In this document: positions 25,125 to 33,785 of the stretch, piece by piece
How positions within the stretch are numbered: the first letter of the stretch is position 1
Layout of the letters: the number at the start of each line of letters is the position of its first letter
DNA from: Mycobacterium sp. shizuoka-1
Lineage (GTDB): Bacteria; Actinomycetota; Actinomycetes; Mycobacteriales; Mycobacteriaceae
NCBI RefSeq assembly: GCF_002723835.1
Contig: NZ_BEWG01000020.1
Span: forward strand, 46,588-110,587
Direction: 5' to 3'
Length of the DNA: 64,000 bases
Translations under genes and position numbers: made by a program
The notes under the pieces: model-generated
Told to the model about the DNA's origin: nothing
Database searches by the model: none
The model's input: only the letters and a program-made list of their open reading frames with translations

Positions 25125-26173
25125 GTCAACGTGTGCTCGATGAGCTCGGCTTCTACCTGTTGGCAGGTGCCGGCGGTGAGGGTCCGGCGACCCTGATGGA
25201 CGAGGCACGTCGCGGTGAGGAGTTGGGCTTCGGCACCGGCTTCATCTCCGAACGCTGGAACGTCAAGGAGGCGTCGTCGCTGGTGGGCGCCGCATGCGCG
25301 GTCACCACCCGCATGCAGATCGCCACGGCGGCAACCAATCACAACACCCGCCACCCGCTGATCACCGGGTCGTGGGCCACCACGATGCACCGGCTCTCCG
25401 GTGGCCGGTTCACGTTGGGCATCGGCCGGGGCATCGCGGCGATCTATGGCGCATTCGGCATACCCGAAGTCACCACGGCGCAGATGGAAGATTTCGCCGA
25501 CGTGATGCGGCGGCTGTGGCACGGCGAGTTGATCTTCAACCACGACGGCCCACTGGGCAAGTATCCGATCCTGTTCCTGGATCCCGACTTCAACGAAGAC
25601 ATCCGGCTGGCACTGGTGGCATTCGGTCCGAACACGCTCAAGCTGGGCGGCCGCGCCTTCGACGACGTGATCCTGCATACCTATTTCACCCCGGAGACGT
25701 TGGCGCGCAGCGTCAAGACCGTCAAGGACGCCGCCGAGCAGGCCGGCCGTGACCCCGACACTGTGCGGGTGTGGTCCTGCTTCGCGACGGTGGGCGATCA
25801 TCTCCCCGAGGAGCTGCGGCTGAAGAAGACGGTGGCCCGGCTGGCCACTTACCTGCAGGGCTACGGCGACCTGATGGTCAGGACCAACAACTGGGATCCC
25901 GCGGTGCTGGAACGCTTCCGGGCCGACTCGGTGGTGCAGTCCATCGGCGGCGGCATCGATCACAAGGCGACCGCGCAGCAGATCGAGCACATCGCCACGC
26001 TGATCCCCGACGAGTGGCTGGAGCCGTCGGCCACCGGCTCGGCGCAGCAGTGTGCCGACCGGATCCGCAAGGAATTCGACTACGGTGCCGACGCGGTGAT
26101 CATGCACGGCGCCACCCCCGACGAGCTGGAGCCGGTCGTCACGGCCTACCGCGATTCCGACGCTAGGGCGTGA
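25121..26173 (+). CDS. LLM-class F420-type oxidoreductase
   Basis: 350-residue TIM-barrel luciferase-like protein. Motifs: GFGTGFISERWN near residue 35, NHNTRHPL, LSGGRFTLGIGRG and the long insert seen in mycobacterial F420-dependent members. It probably transfers hydride between F420 and an alcohol, ketone or enone. GTG start with AAGGAG (25108-25113). Last gene of the kinase-NTF2-LLM operon; its 3' end overlaps the convergent carboxyltransferase gene by 11 bases. Confidence 0.87.
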   Translation: MSQRVLDELGFYLLAGAGGEGPATLMDEARRGEELGFGTGFISERWNVKEASSLVGAACAVTTRMQIATAATNHNTRHPLITGSWATTMHRLSGGRFTLGIGRGIAAIYGAFGIPEVTTAQMEDFADVMRRLWHGELIFNHDGPLGKYPILFLDPDFNEDIRLALVAFGPNTLKLGGRAFDDVILHTYFTPETLARSVKTVKDAAEQAGRDPDTVRVWSCFATVGDHLPEELRLKKTVARLATYLQGYGDLMVRTNNWDPAVLERFRADSVVQSIGGGIDHKATAQQIEHIATLIPDEWLEPSATGSAQQCADRIRKEFDYGADAVIMHGATPDELEPVVTAYRDSDARA

Positions 26174-27662
26174 TGACGGTCCGGCTGACCGGTTCGGCCG
26201 CCTGCTGACGGCTGTAGACACCGCGCTGCAGCGCCAGCAGCAGCGCGTTGCGGGTCTCCTCCGGCGAGATCAGCTCGTCGAAGCCGAGGGTGCCCGCGGA
26301 ACGGTAGGACGCCTCGAGTTCCATGTTCTTCAGGATCTCGGTGACGTCCTCGTCGGCGTGGGAGGCGCGGCTGAGCGCCGCGGCGCTCATCGCGCCCATG
26401 GTGGCTCCGGGATACGCGAACGTTGCACCCTGGTTGTCGAATCCCAGCAGCGACATGACCATCGATCCGAATCCAAAGGCCTTTCGCAACGTGACGTGCA
26501 GCTTCAAGGTCGTGGCGGCGGTCTGTGCCGCGAACATCCTTGCCCCGCTGCGCAGTACACCGCTGCGCTCTGACTTGCTGCCCGGCAGCATTCCGGGATT
26601 GTCGGCCAAAAAGATGAGCGGCAGGTGGAACGAGTCGGCGACCATGATGAAGTGCGCCGCCTTGTCCGCGGCGTCCGAATCGATGGAACCCGCCAGCGTG
26701 GTCGGCTGGTTCGCCACCACCGCCACGGGATAGCCGCCCAGGTGCGCCAGGGCGCAGATGATCGCCTGGCCGTACTTGGGCTGGATCTCCAGCCAGTCGG
26801 TGTCGTCGAACACGACGTCGAGCACGGTGCGCATGTCGTAGATGCGGCGATTGTCGCGCGAGACGATGTCGAGCAGTTCCGGGGTCGGCCGTAGGCCGGC
26901 GTCCTCGTCGTACAGCCGGGTCGGGGGATATGACCATGCACTGGAGGGAAAATAGGATAGGTAGCGGCGGATCTCGTCGAGCACGGCCTCGTCGTTCTCG
27001 GCGACGTTGTGGATGACGCCGCTGGCCAGCGCCACGTCCGGGCCGCCCGGGTCCTCTTTCGAGATATCCTCTCCGGTGGACTCTTTCACGACCGGGGGAC
27101 CGGCGGTGAAGATCGCACCCTGGTGGCTCATGATGGTGAAGTCGCACACCGGGGCAACCAGCGCGCCGTGCCCGGCGGAGGGTCCGAGGACCGCAGAGAC
27201 CGTGGGCACCTTGCCCGAACACCGGGCCTGCGCGATCAGGTCGGTCGGCGTGCGGCCGTAGTGCTCACCGCCCGCTGCCCGGAATCCGGCGCCCTCCAAC
27301 AGCATCACCAGCGGGATCTTGTTGCGCAGCGCGAGCTCGGCGAGCCGATAGCGCTTCGCGTTACCGCCGGGTCCGATGCTGCCGGCCAGTGTGGTGAAGT
27401 CCTCCGCACCGACCATGACCGGTGTTCCGTCGATACGGCCGGCCCCGGCAACCAGTCCGTCTGCGGCGATCTCGCCGCCGACCAGGGTGCCGAACTCCTG
27501 GAAGGTGCCCGGGTCGAGGAGGTGGTCGATTCGGCCGCGCGCGTCGAGCTTTCCCTTGCCGTGGTGCTTGGCGACACGTTCCTCACCGCCCATCGCATGC
27601 GCGTGTTGCCGACGGCGGTTCAGGTCGTGGAGCGTGTCCTGCCAGTCCTGCGCGTTGCTCAT
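26163..27662 (-). CDS. Acyl-CoA carboxylase beta subunit (AccD type)
   Basis: 499-residue carboxyltransferase: N-terminal crotonase-like half with LLEGAGFRAAGGEH, and C-terminal half with LADNPGMLPGSKSE and the AGSIDSDAADKAAHF segment. It transfers CO2 from carboxybiotin to an acyl-CoA. No biotin carboxylase/carrier (AccA/AccC) gene is in the window, so it must use a subunit encoded elsewhere. The leader is short and divergent from an LLM gene. Confidence 0.9.
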   Translation of the reverse strand: MSNAQDWQDTLHDLNRRRQHAHAMGGEERVAKHHGKGKLDARGRIDHLLDPGTFQEFGTLVGGEIAADGLVAGAGRIDGTPVMVGAEDFTTLAGSIGPGGNAKRYRLAELALRNKIPLVMLLEGAGFRAAGGEHYGRTPTDLIAQARCSGKVPTVSAVLGPSAGHGALVAPVCDFTIMSHQGAIFTAGPPVVKESTGEDISKEDPGGPDVALASGVIHNVAENDEAVLDEIRRYLSYFPSSAWSYPPTRLYDEDAGLRPTPELLDIVSRDNRRIYDMRTVLDVVFDDTDWLEIQPKYGQAIICALAHLGGYPVAVVANQPTTLAGSIDSDAADKAAHFIMVADSFHLPLIFLADNPGMLPGSKSERSGVLRSGARMFAAQTAATTLKLHVTLRKAFGFGSMVMSLLGFDNQGATFAYPGATMGAMSAAALSRASHADEDVTEILKNMELEASYRSAGTLGFDELISPEETRNALLLALQRGVYSRQQAAEPVSRTVITP

Positions 27663-27724
27663 CGACGTGTCCTAACCGTGGCGGCGTTGACCGTACTGAA
27701 GTGCTTACTGTAGCGTCTGCCGCC

Positions 27725-28759
27725 ATGGGCGAGGTCGGCGGTCTCAAGGTCGACCGGGGTGTCATCGGCCGGCTCGCCGACGTCGGTGACGCCGCGCGTG
27801 AGGTGGAACGGCTCGGTTACGACGGATGCTGGACCGCCGAGATCAATCACGACCCGTTCCTGCCGCTCACGCTGGTCGCCGAGCAGACCACCCGGATCGA
27901 GATGGGGACCAGCATCGCGGTGGCGTTCGCCCGCAACCCGATGACGGTGGCCAACATCGGCTGGGATCTGCAGGAGTTCTCCCGCGGACGGCTGATCCTG
28001 GGGCTGGGCACGCAGATCAAACCGCACATCGAGAAGCGGTTCAGCATGCCGTGGAGCCAGCCGGCCCGCCGGATGCGTGAGTTCGTCCTTGCGTTGCATG
28101 CGATCTGGGGTTGCTGGCAAGACGGCACCAAGCTGAGCTTCGACGGCGACTTCTACACCCACCGGCTGATGACGCCGATGTTCGTTCCCGAGCCACACCC
28201 GTACGGCGTGCCCAAAGTCGCGATCGCCGCGGTGGGCGAATTGATGACGGAGATGTGCGGCGAAGTCGCCGACGGCCTGATCGCGCACGCCTTCACCACC
28301 AAGCGGTACTTCGACGAAGTGACGATCCCGGCGCTGCACCGCGGAATGGCCAAGTCCGGTCGCGCCCGCGCCGACTTCGAAGTGATGGCACCGGTATTCG
28401 TGGTCACCGGGCTGGACGAGGCCGAGATCGCGGCCGCCTCGGCGGGCACACGCAAGCAGATCGCGTTCTACGCCTCGACTCCGGCGTACCGAAAAGTGTT
28501 GGAACTGCACGGCTGGGGCGACCTTCAGACCGAGCTGCACCAGCTCTCGCTGGCGGGTCAATGGGACGCGATGGCGACGCTGATCGATGACGAGATCCTG
28601 TCGACGTTCGCCGTGGTCGCGCCGCTCGATCGGCTGGCCGCGGCCCTGCGGGAACACTGCGCGGGCATCATCGACCGGGTGATGGTCGGGCTGCCCGCGA
28701 CGGCGTCGGAGGACACCGTTCGCGCCTTCATCGACGAGGTTCGTTCGCCCAGCCTGTAA
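27725..28759 (+). CDS. LLM-class F420-type oxidoreductase
   Basis: 344-residue luciferase-like protein (LLM). LGYDGCWTAEINHDPFLPL, FSRGRLILGLG and the C-terminal DEILSTFAVVAP are visible. A TAGCGT -10 element (27711-27716) ends eight bases before the ATG, so the transcript is leaderless or nearly so. It is divergent from the carboxyltransferase with 62 bases between. F420 use is inferred from family and organism. Confidence 0.87.
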   Translation: MGEVGGLKVDRGVIGRLADVGDAAREVERLGYDGCWTAEINHDPFLPLTLVAEQTTRIEMGTSIAVAFARNPMTVANIGWDLQEFSRGRLILGLGTQIKPHIEKRFSMPWSQPARRMREFVLALHAIWGCWQDGTKLSFDGDFYTHRLMTPMFVPEPHPYGVPKVAIAAVGELMTEMCGEVADGLIAHAFTTKRYFDEVTIPALHRGMAKSGRARADFEVMAPVFVVTGLDEAEIAAASAGTRKQIAFYASTPAYRKVLELHGWGDLQTELHQLSLAGQWDAMATLIDDEILSTFAVVAPLDRLAAALREHCAGIIDRVMVGLPATASEDTVRAFIDEVRSPSL

Positions 28760-28860
28760 CTGTCGACACCCCCACTCGCGATTCCTCCCGACAACAACAG
28801 GTTCGGTGGAACTGTCTGCCGAGGGAATGAATCCGCCCATCCGCGCACTTGTAGGCAAGC

Positions 28861-29952
28861 ATGACGTTCACCCTGACCGACGACGCAGCTCTGCTCCAGC
28901 CGATCGCCATCGGGGCGAAGATCGCCCGCAACCGCCTGTTCATGGCTCCGTTGACGCGTTCGCGCGCAGAGGCCGACGGCACGCCCAGCGACCTGCAGGT
29001 CGAGTACTACGGGCAGCGCGCGTCCGCCGGCCTCATCATCACCGAAGCCACCGCCGTCGCTCAGGTCGGCAACGGCGCCTACGTCAACACCCCCGGCATC
29101 TACACCGATCGGCACGAGCAGAAATGGGCCGAGGTGGCCGCGGCGGTCCACGCCCAAGACGGACTGATGTTCATGCAGATCTGGCATGTCGGCAGGATGG
29201 CGCACCCGGACATCAACGGTGCGGAGTCGGTTGCCCCGTCGGCGATCGCGGCGAACATGGTCGCGCACACCCCGACCGGTAAGAAGCCGCTCCCGGTGCC
29301 CCGTGCGCTGCGCACCGACGAGATCGCCGGTGTGGTGGCGCAATTCCGCGCGGCCGCCCGCCGGGCCGTCGATGCCGGACTCGACGGTGTCGAAATCCAT
29401 TCCGCCAACGGCTATCTCCTGCACCAGTTCCTCGCCGATGCGACCAACACCCGCACCGATCGCTACGGTGGATCTGCACAGAACCGCGCGCGGCTGACCG
29501 CCGAGGTCGTCGAGGCGGTCGCCGACGAGATCGGGGCCGACCGCGTCGGGTTACGCATCTCGCCCGGCAACGGCGCAGGGGACGTCAACGAGATCGACAC
29601 GGTGTCGGCGTACGAGGCGCTGCTGGCGCGGATCGCGCCACTGGGCTTGGCCTACCTGCACGTGCTGATCAATCCGGACGCCGCCGAGTTCGGCGTCGTG
29701 CGGGCGCTGTGGCCCGGACCGTTCATCCTCAACACCGGCCGTGAGGTCGACACCAGCTTCTGTCAGCTGGAGAACCTGGCGAGCTGGGGTGCCATCAGTG
29801 CCGCCGCGGTCGGCCGGGCCTATCTGGCCAATCCCGACCTCATCGACCGGTTGCGTTCCGGTGCGGAGCTGAACGAGCCCGATGTGGCCACCTTCTACTC
29901 ACCGGGCCCGGCCGGCTACGTCGACTACCCGACGCTGGCGCCGACGGTCTGA
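28861..29952 (+). CDS. Old yellow enzyme-type alkene reductase
   Basis: 363-residue FMN-dependent NADH:flavin oxidoreductase of the OYE family. FMN-side FMAPLTRSRA, the region MQIWHVGRMAHPD, and the substrate-binding pair in HSANGYLLHQFL (His and Asn, about residue 180) are intact, as is RYGGSAQNRARL. It should reduce activated C=C bonds of enones or nitroalkenes. A 101-base gap precedes it. Its 3' end overlaps the convergent DUF2834 gene by 28 bases. Confidence 0.92.
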   Translation: MTFTLTDDAALLQPIAIGAKIARNRLFMAPLTRSRAEADGTPSDLQVEYYGQRASAGLIITEATAVAQVGNGAYVNTPGIYTDRHEQKWAEVAAAVHAQDGLMFMQIWHVGRMAHPDINGAESVAPSAIAANMVAHTPTGKKPLPVPRALRTDEIAGVVAQFRAAARRAVDAGLDGVEIHSANGYLLHQFLADATNTRTDRYGGSAQNRARLTAEVVEAVADEIGADRVGLRISPGNGAGDVNEIDTVSAYEALLARIAPLGLAYLHVLINPDAAEFGVVRALWPGPFILNTGREVDTSFCQLENLASWGAISAAAVGRAYLANPDLIDRLRSGAELNEPDVATFYSPGPAGYVDYPTLAPTV

Positions 29953-30413
29953 CCCGCCTTCTCGTGCAGCCGCTGGCGCTCCACCGTGGCCAGATAGAAG
30001 GCCCAGGCGAACGCGAAGCTGGTGAACAGGCTGGACACGAAGAACAGCCACGGCCGGCGGATCCCGCGCCGGTAGCCGTCGATGATCGTGAATAACGGCA
30101 GCAGCAGGACGTTTCCGATCGTGTAGTCCTGACTGGCTGACGCCGCGGCCGGGTTGTCGTAACCCAGCGTGATGAACTGCCACCAGCTGCCGGCTCCGGT
30201 GAAGACGTTGCCGCTGCCGTCGGCGTACTGGTGCACGAACTGGATGTTGAAATACCAGCCGAGCGCGATCGAGGCCAGGCCGATCACGTAATAGAGGATC
30301 TCGAGCGCACTGACCGCGGGACCGGTGGCCGGCCGTTTGAAGATCGACGGATTGGATCCGATGATCCACGCGATGACGAGGACGGCCAGCACTGCATGAA
30401 CGAGGAGCGTCAT
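29925..30413 (-). CDS. DUF2834-type membrane protein
   Basis: 162-residue integral membrane protein with four likely transmembrane segments (about residues 2-20, 38-56, 96-112 and 121-143). Hydrophobic stretches are separated by a loop containing aromatic residues (SWWQFITLGYDN). It resembles the DUF2834 family; function unknown. Divergent from the TetR gene across a perfect operator-like repeat, so it is the most likely TetR target. Confidence 0.75.
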   Translation of the reverse strand: MTLLVHAVLAVLVIAWIIGSNPSIFKRPATGPAVSALEILYYVIGLASIALGWYFNIQFVHQYADGSGNVFTGAGSWWQFITLGYDNPAAASASQDYTIGNVLLLPLFTIIDGYRRGIRRPWLFFVSSLFTSFAFAWAFYLATVERQRLHEKAGQTVGASVG

Positions 30414-30447
30414 GGCTTCGTAACTGTAGTGAAGATCGCTCCACGTT

Positions 30448-30463
30448 TTGTCAATTTTGACAA
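30448..30463. promoter_or_regulatory. TetR operator candidate
   Basis: Perfect seven-base inverted repeat TTGTCAA (30448-30454), TT, TTGACAA (30457-30463) in the 56-base divergent gap. The right arm contains a consensus -35 hexamer TTGACA for the TetR gene, so occupancy would autorepress and could also block the leftward membrane-protein promoter. Confidence 0.65.
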
Positions 30464-30469
30464 TTCCTT

Positions 30470-31087
30470 GTGCGGTACGTTACTCCAGTGGTTCGGCCCG
30501 CTCAGACTGCGCGCAGTGAGCGCACCCGCGACGCGCTGAGGCGCGCCGCCCTGGTGCGTTTCCTCGCCCAGGGCGTCGAGGACACCTCCGCCGAGCAGAT
30601 CGCCGCCGACGCGGGTGTCTCCTTGCGCACCTTCTACCGGCACTTCACGTCCAAGCAGGACTTGCTGTTCGCCGATTACGACGTCGGCCTGGAGTGGTTC
30701 CGTGCGGCCTTGCACGCCCGCTCCCCGGGAGAGTCGATCATCGAGTCGGTGCAGTCGGCCATCGACGCCTCGCCATATGACCCCGACGCCGTCGCCCAGA
30801 TCGCCGCGCTGCGGGCCAAGGAACTCGATCCCGGCCGCATCGTCCGGCACACCCGCCAGGTGGAGGCCGAGTTCGCCGACGCCATCGCCGACCAGCTGTC
30901 CCAGAGCAGCACGCCGACCACACCCGACGAGCGGTTGCGTGTCATCGTGACGGCCCGGTGCATCGCCGCCGCGGTGTTCGGGGCGATGGAGCTGTGGATG
31001 GTCGGCGAGGACAGGTCCCTGGCCGAGTTGGCCCGGCTCTGTCGCACCGCGCTGGAGTCGCTGCGCGACGGCATCGTCGAAGACTGA
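30470..31087 (+). CDS. TetR-family regulator
   Basis: 205-residue TetR repressor. HTH near residues 20-65 with AAD-AGVSLRTFYRHFTSKQDLL, the family signature. C-terminal domain carries AAAVFGAMELWMVGEDRSL typical of actinobacterial members. GTG 30470 gives the longest form; GTG 30488 is also possible because the -35 at 30457-30462 implies transcription starting near the latter. Controls the DUF2834 gene by inference from the palindrome between them. Confidence 0.83.
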   Translation: MRYVTPVVRPAQTARSERTRDALRRAALVRFLAQGVEDTSAEQIAADAGVSLRTFYRHFTSKQDLLFADYDVGLEWFRAALHARSPGESIIESVQSAIDASPYDPDAVAQIAALRAKELDPGRIVRHTRQVEAEFADAIADQLSQSSTPTTPDERLRVIVTARCIAAAVFGAMELWMVGEDRSLAELARLCRTALESLRDGIVED

Positions 31088-31097
31088 CGCCGAGCGC

Positions 31098-32348
31098 TCA
31101 GAACCCGAACCCCAGTTCGGCGGGAACCTCCCAGCCGAACGCGAGGTCCAGATCGCGCAGGTGCGCGGGGTCCGCGCACCGCAGCCGGTTCGCGGCCGCG
31201 AACGCGGACGGCCGGTGGGTGCCGAGATAGATGCTGCCCAGCACCGAAAGATAAAGGTGCACATCGGGTGTCGCGTCGCTCGGTACGCAGCGCGCGCTCC
31301 CGTCGGCGACGCTCAGCCGATAGCGGCCGCCGCCACCGAGCTGGCCGTCGGACACCTCCAGCACCGCGGTGACATCGTGGGAGTAGGCCCGGGCCTCCAG
31401 GACGGTGGGAATGTCGATGATGCGCAGCCACAGCGCGTCCTCGGTGCCGACGATGCGCGCCCGCCGCGGGTCGGCAAGCAGGTACTGCAGCGAATCACCG
31501 GGGTGAGTGTCGACGGTGATGGTGCCCATCAAGTCCAGGCCGAGCAGGGTCTGCCACAGCGCGACGTAGGCATCCTGGGTCACGGCCGTGAACTTGGTGA
31601 CCTCCACCGACTTGGTGTCGCCAAGGTGTGTTCGGTACATGACGAAGCCGTCGTCGTGCAGCAGCGTGAACAAGGCACTGCCACCATGGCGAGCCGATTC
31701 GCGATCCGCGAGAACCTCGTCCCACAGCGCCGCCGGGGTGTGCAACCCGCCGGGTGTGCGCCGCCGCCAGCGCTCGTAGATGTCGGCGAGCTGATCGCGG
31801 TGCTCGACCGGGTCCACCACCCGCACACCGCCGAGGCGCGGAATCTCCGGGTGCATCTCGGTGCCCCGGCGCTCGACGGACACCGTGATCTCCTCGGTGG
31901 CCGGACCGTAGCCGAACCGGCCGTAGATGGTGGCTTCACTGGCCAGCAGGCCGGCGATCGGATAACCCGCGCCGGCGATCCACGTGTGCAGCTCGCCGAA
32001 CATCGCCCGCAGCAGTCCGCGCCGGCGATGCGTGGGCGCCACCGCCACCCAGGTGATGCCCGCGGTGCGCAACGGCCGGCCGCCCGGCACGGTCAACTCC
32101 AGATCCAACGCCAATGCCATGCCGACGACATCGGGACCGTCGCAGGCCAGGACCACGCCACCCTGCGGTGTCATGGAGCGCCAGACCGCCACCGTGTCGG
32201 GGTCGCGGAAGGACCCGAAACAGGTTGCGGCCAGCCGTCTCATGGCCGGCCAGTCGTCATCGTCAGCGAACCGCAGCGTCACATCGGGGGATACGGAGAT
32301 CGGGCCGGCCACACCTGCGACGCTGTCACATCGGGCGCCCAATCGCAT
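31098..32348 (-). CDS. Eis-like GNAT acetyltransferase
   Basis: 416-residue protein with the Eis layout: N-terminal GNAT domain (TWVAVAPTHRRRGLLRAMF, the V-x-P-x-x-R-R-x-G acetyl-CoA loop), a second GNAT-like half, and a C-terminal SCP2-like region ending in Phe. In M. tuberculosis Eis the C-terminal Phe carboxylate is part of the active site, and this protein also ends in GFGF. It may acetylate amines or lysines. The ATG at 32348 is chosen over the longer frame because residues before it lack family character. Confidence 0.83.
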   Translation of the reverse strand: MRLGARCDSVAGVAGPISVSPDVTLRFADDDDWPAMRRLAATCFGSFRDPDTVAVWRSMTPQGGVVLACDGPDVVGMALALDLELTVPGGRPLRTAGITWVAVAPTHRRRGLLRAMFGELHTWIAGAGYPIAGLLASEATIYGRFGYGPATEEITVSVERRGTEMHPEIPRLGGVRVVDPVEHRDQLADIYERWRRRTPGGLHTPAALWDEVLADRESARHGGSALFTLLHDDGFVMYRTHLGDTKSVEVTKFTAVTQDAYVALWQTLLGLDLMGTITVDTHPGDSLQYLLADPRRARIVGTEDALWLRIIDIPTVLEARAYSHDVTAVLEVSDGQLGGGGRYRLSVADGSARCVPSDATPDVHLYLSVLGSIYLGTHRPSAFAAANRLRCADPAHLRDLDLAFGWEVPAELGFGF

Positions 32349-32409
32349 TCGGATTTCTCCCCGGGCCGCCGCCGTCGTCGCCGATCGACACCCGTGGCAT
32401 GCTGAGCCC

Positions 32410-32802
32410 ATGCATGCCTTCCGTGCCGCCGTCGAAGCCGGCGATTTCGATGCCCTGCCCGCACTGTGCACCGAGGATGTGGTGTTCCGCAGCCCGATCG
32501 CCCACAAGCCCTACCAGGGGCGCGAGCAGATCGGCGTCATCCTCCGTGCGGTGTCGCGGGTGTTCGCCGATCTGACCTACGTCAAGGAGATCGGTGGTGA
32601 AGGACAAGCCGACCACGCGCTGGTCTTCACCGCCAAGGTCGGCGACCTCGACATCAACGGCTGCGATTTTCTGCACACCCGCGAAGACGGGCTGATCGAC
32701 GAGTTCACCGTGATGCTGCGTCCGCTCAAGGCGGTCACCGAGTTCGCCGAGCGGATGCGCGTGGAATTTGAAAAGGAAATGGCCGCCTCCGGATTGGCGT
32801 AA
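32410..32802 (+). CDS. SnoaL-like protein
   Basis: 130-residue NTF2-fold protein. MHAFRAAVEAGDFDALPAL, then CTEDVVFRSPIAHKPYQGREQI and a C-terminal LIDEFTVMLRPLKA strand are typical. No ligand can be assigned. It starts 61 bases from the divergent Eis-like gene. Confidence 0.78.
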   Translation: MHAFRAAVEAGDFDALPALCTEDVVFRSPIAHKPYQGREQIGVILRAVSRVFADLTYVKEIGGEGQADHALVFTAKVGDLDINGCDFLHTREDGLIDEFTVMLRPLKAVTEFAERMRVEFEKEMAASGLA

Positions 32803-32855
32803 CTCCCGGCGTGTGCAGCCGCGTTTGGGCGGCCGGGCGGAGGACGATCTGATGC

Positions 32856-33263
32856 ATGGCCAGGATCGGTGACGGCTCCCTGATCGTCCGCGGCGAACAG
32901 CGCCGTGATGGCACCTGGCTTTTCACCATCCGCTACCTGGTCCATTTCGACGCCGCCGAGATCGGGACCCGATACGTCGACTCGGTGCAGATCTCCGCCG
33001 ACGCCGTCGCCGCTCCGGTGCCGTTCATCGCATGCGGGCGCGCGGTACTGCGCAAGAAGCGTGTGGTCGTCGATGACACCACGCTGACCGACGATGCCTG
33101 CGCCACGGTGTCGCTGCGCCGCCGGGGCGGCACCGACACACTGACTCAGTCGGCGCGGCTGCGCAGGATCTCCACCCAGTCGGTCGGCACGCGACCACGC
33201 GGGCCCGGCGTGGTCTCCTCGACGGGCCGGCTCTCCGGCGGGGCCAGGTCCGGTCCGTCGTAG
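32856..33263 (+). CDS. Hypothetical protein
   Basis: 135-residue ORF of unknown family, 53 bases after the SnoaL-like gene. The first 90 residues look like a compact beta-rich domain (SLIVRGEQRRDGTWLFTIRY, then VQISADAVAAPVPF) with strong GC at third codon positions. The last 39 codons run antisense through the 3' end of the zinc-finger gene and lose domain character. It may be real with an extended tail, or shorter in related strains. Confidence 0.5.
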   Translation: MARIGDGSLIVRGEQRRDGTWLFTIRYLVHFDAAEIGTRYVDSVQISADAVAAPVPFIACGRAVLRKKRVVVDDTTLTDDACATVSLRRRGGTDTLTQSARLRRISTQSVGTRPRGPGVVSSTGRLSGGARSGPS

Positions 33264-33499
33264 TACTGGTCGGTCTGGTAATCCCAGAACCAGTCCTCGC
33301 CCGGTTCGAACGACCGGATGATCGGATGCCCGCTTTCCCGCCAATGCGCGGCGGCGTGCCGCATCAGTGAATCGTCGCAGCAGCCGATGTGGCCGCAGGC
33401 CGCGCAGCGGCGCAGGTGCACCCACCAGCCGCCGGCCGCATCGCATTCGACGCAGCCCGAGCCGCTCGGCGGGACCGAAGGATCAACCGCTTCACCCAT
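33146..33499 (-). CDS. UBP-type zinc-finger protein
   Basis: 117-residue protein built around a ubiquitin-protease-type zinc finger: C-x-x-C (CVEC), C-x-x-C (CAAC), C-C followed by His residues in MRHAAAHWRESGHPII, then PGEDWFWDY. In eukaryotes this domain binds the free C-terminus of ubiquitin; bacterial copies may recognise other C-termini or Pup-like tails, but this is untested. Its first 33 residues lie outside the overlap with the convergent hypothetical gene; the 3' 118 bases are shared. Confidence 0.87.
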   Translation of the reverse strand: MGEAVDPSVPPSGSGCVECDAAGGWWVHLRRCAACGHIGCCDDSLMRHAAAHWRESGHPIIRSFEPGEDWFWDYQTDQYYDGPDLAPPESRPVEETTPGPRGRVPTDWVEILRSRAD

Positions 33500-33640
33500 G
33501 CTGCGAGCTTACTGTCGGCCGAAGAGGCTGCCGGGACGTTTTCTGCTCGGGCCGATTTAATCCGGCTGAGTGAAATCAAAACCGTTGGTACAACCAGCCG
33601 ATTCCGGTAGTTGACCACCTCCGGGATCCGTCGGGGTGCG

Positions 33641-33669
33641 TTGACAGCTCATCGGTGCCCTCTTACCGT
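33641..33669 (+). promoter_or_regulatory. Sigma-A-type promoter of mce operon
   Basis: Consensus -35 TTGACA (33641-33646), 17-base spacer and -10 TACCGT (33664-33669). Transcription should start near 33676, which rules out yrbE start codons upstream of that point. Confidence 0.6.
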
Positions 33670-33701
33670 CCGGCGCAGGCTTGAGGACGAGAGGACTACC
33701 C

Positions 33702-33785
33702 ATGGGATCCGCAGAGGGGTGCTGGCGCGAGGCGGCGATGACGCCGTCGTCGCCGCGCCGCTGGTCACCCCTCATCCATCCGTGA
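33702..33785 (+). CDS. Possible 27-codon leader ORF of mce operon
   Basis: The first start codon after the predicted transcription start. A GAGAGGA ribosome site (33689-33695) lies six bases before the ATG, and its TGA overlaps the GTG chosen for yrbEA, which itself has no ribosome site. The product resembles nothing known. It could couple or regulate translation of the operon. Alternatively it is chance, with yrbEA starting at GTG 33719 in the other frame. Confidence 0.35.
   Translation: MGSAEGCWREAAMTPSSPRRWSPLIHP

Noticed and set aside
33611..33701. yrbEA extended upstream to TTG 33611
   Set aside because: This start lies upstream of the TTGACA/TACCGT promoter, so it would not be in the transcript, and the extension has no family resemblance.
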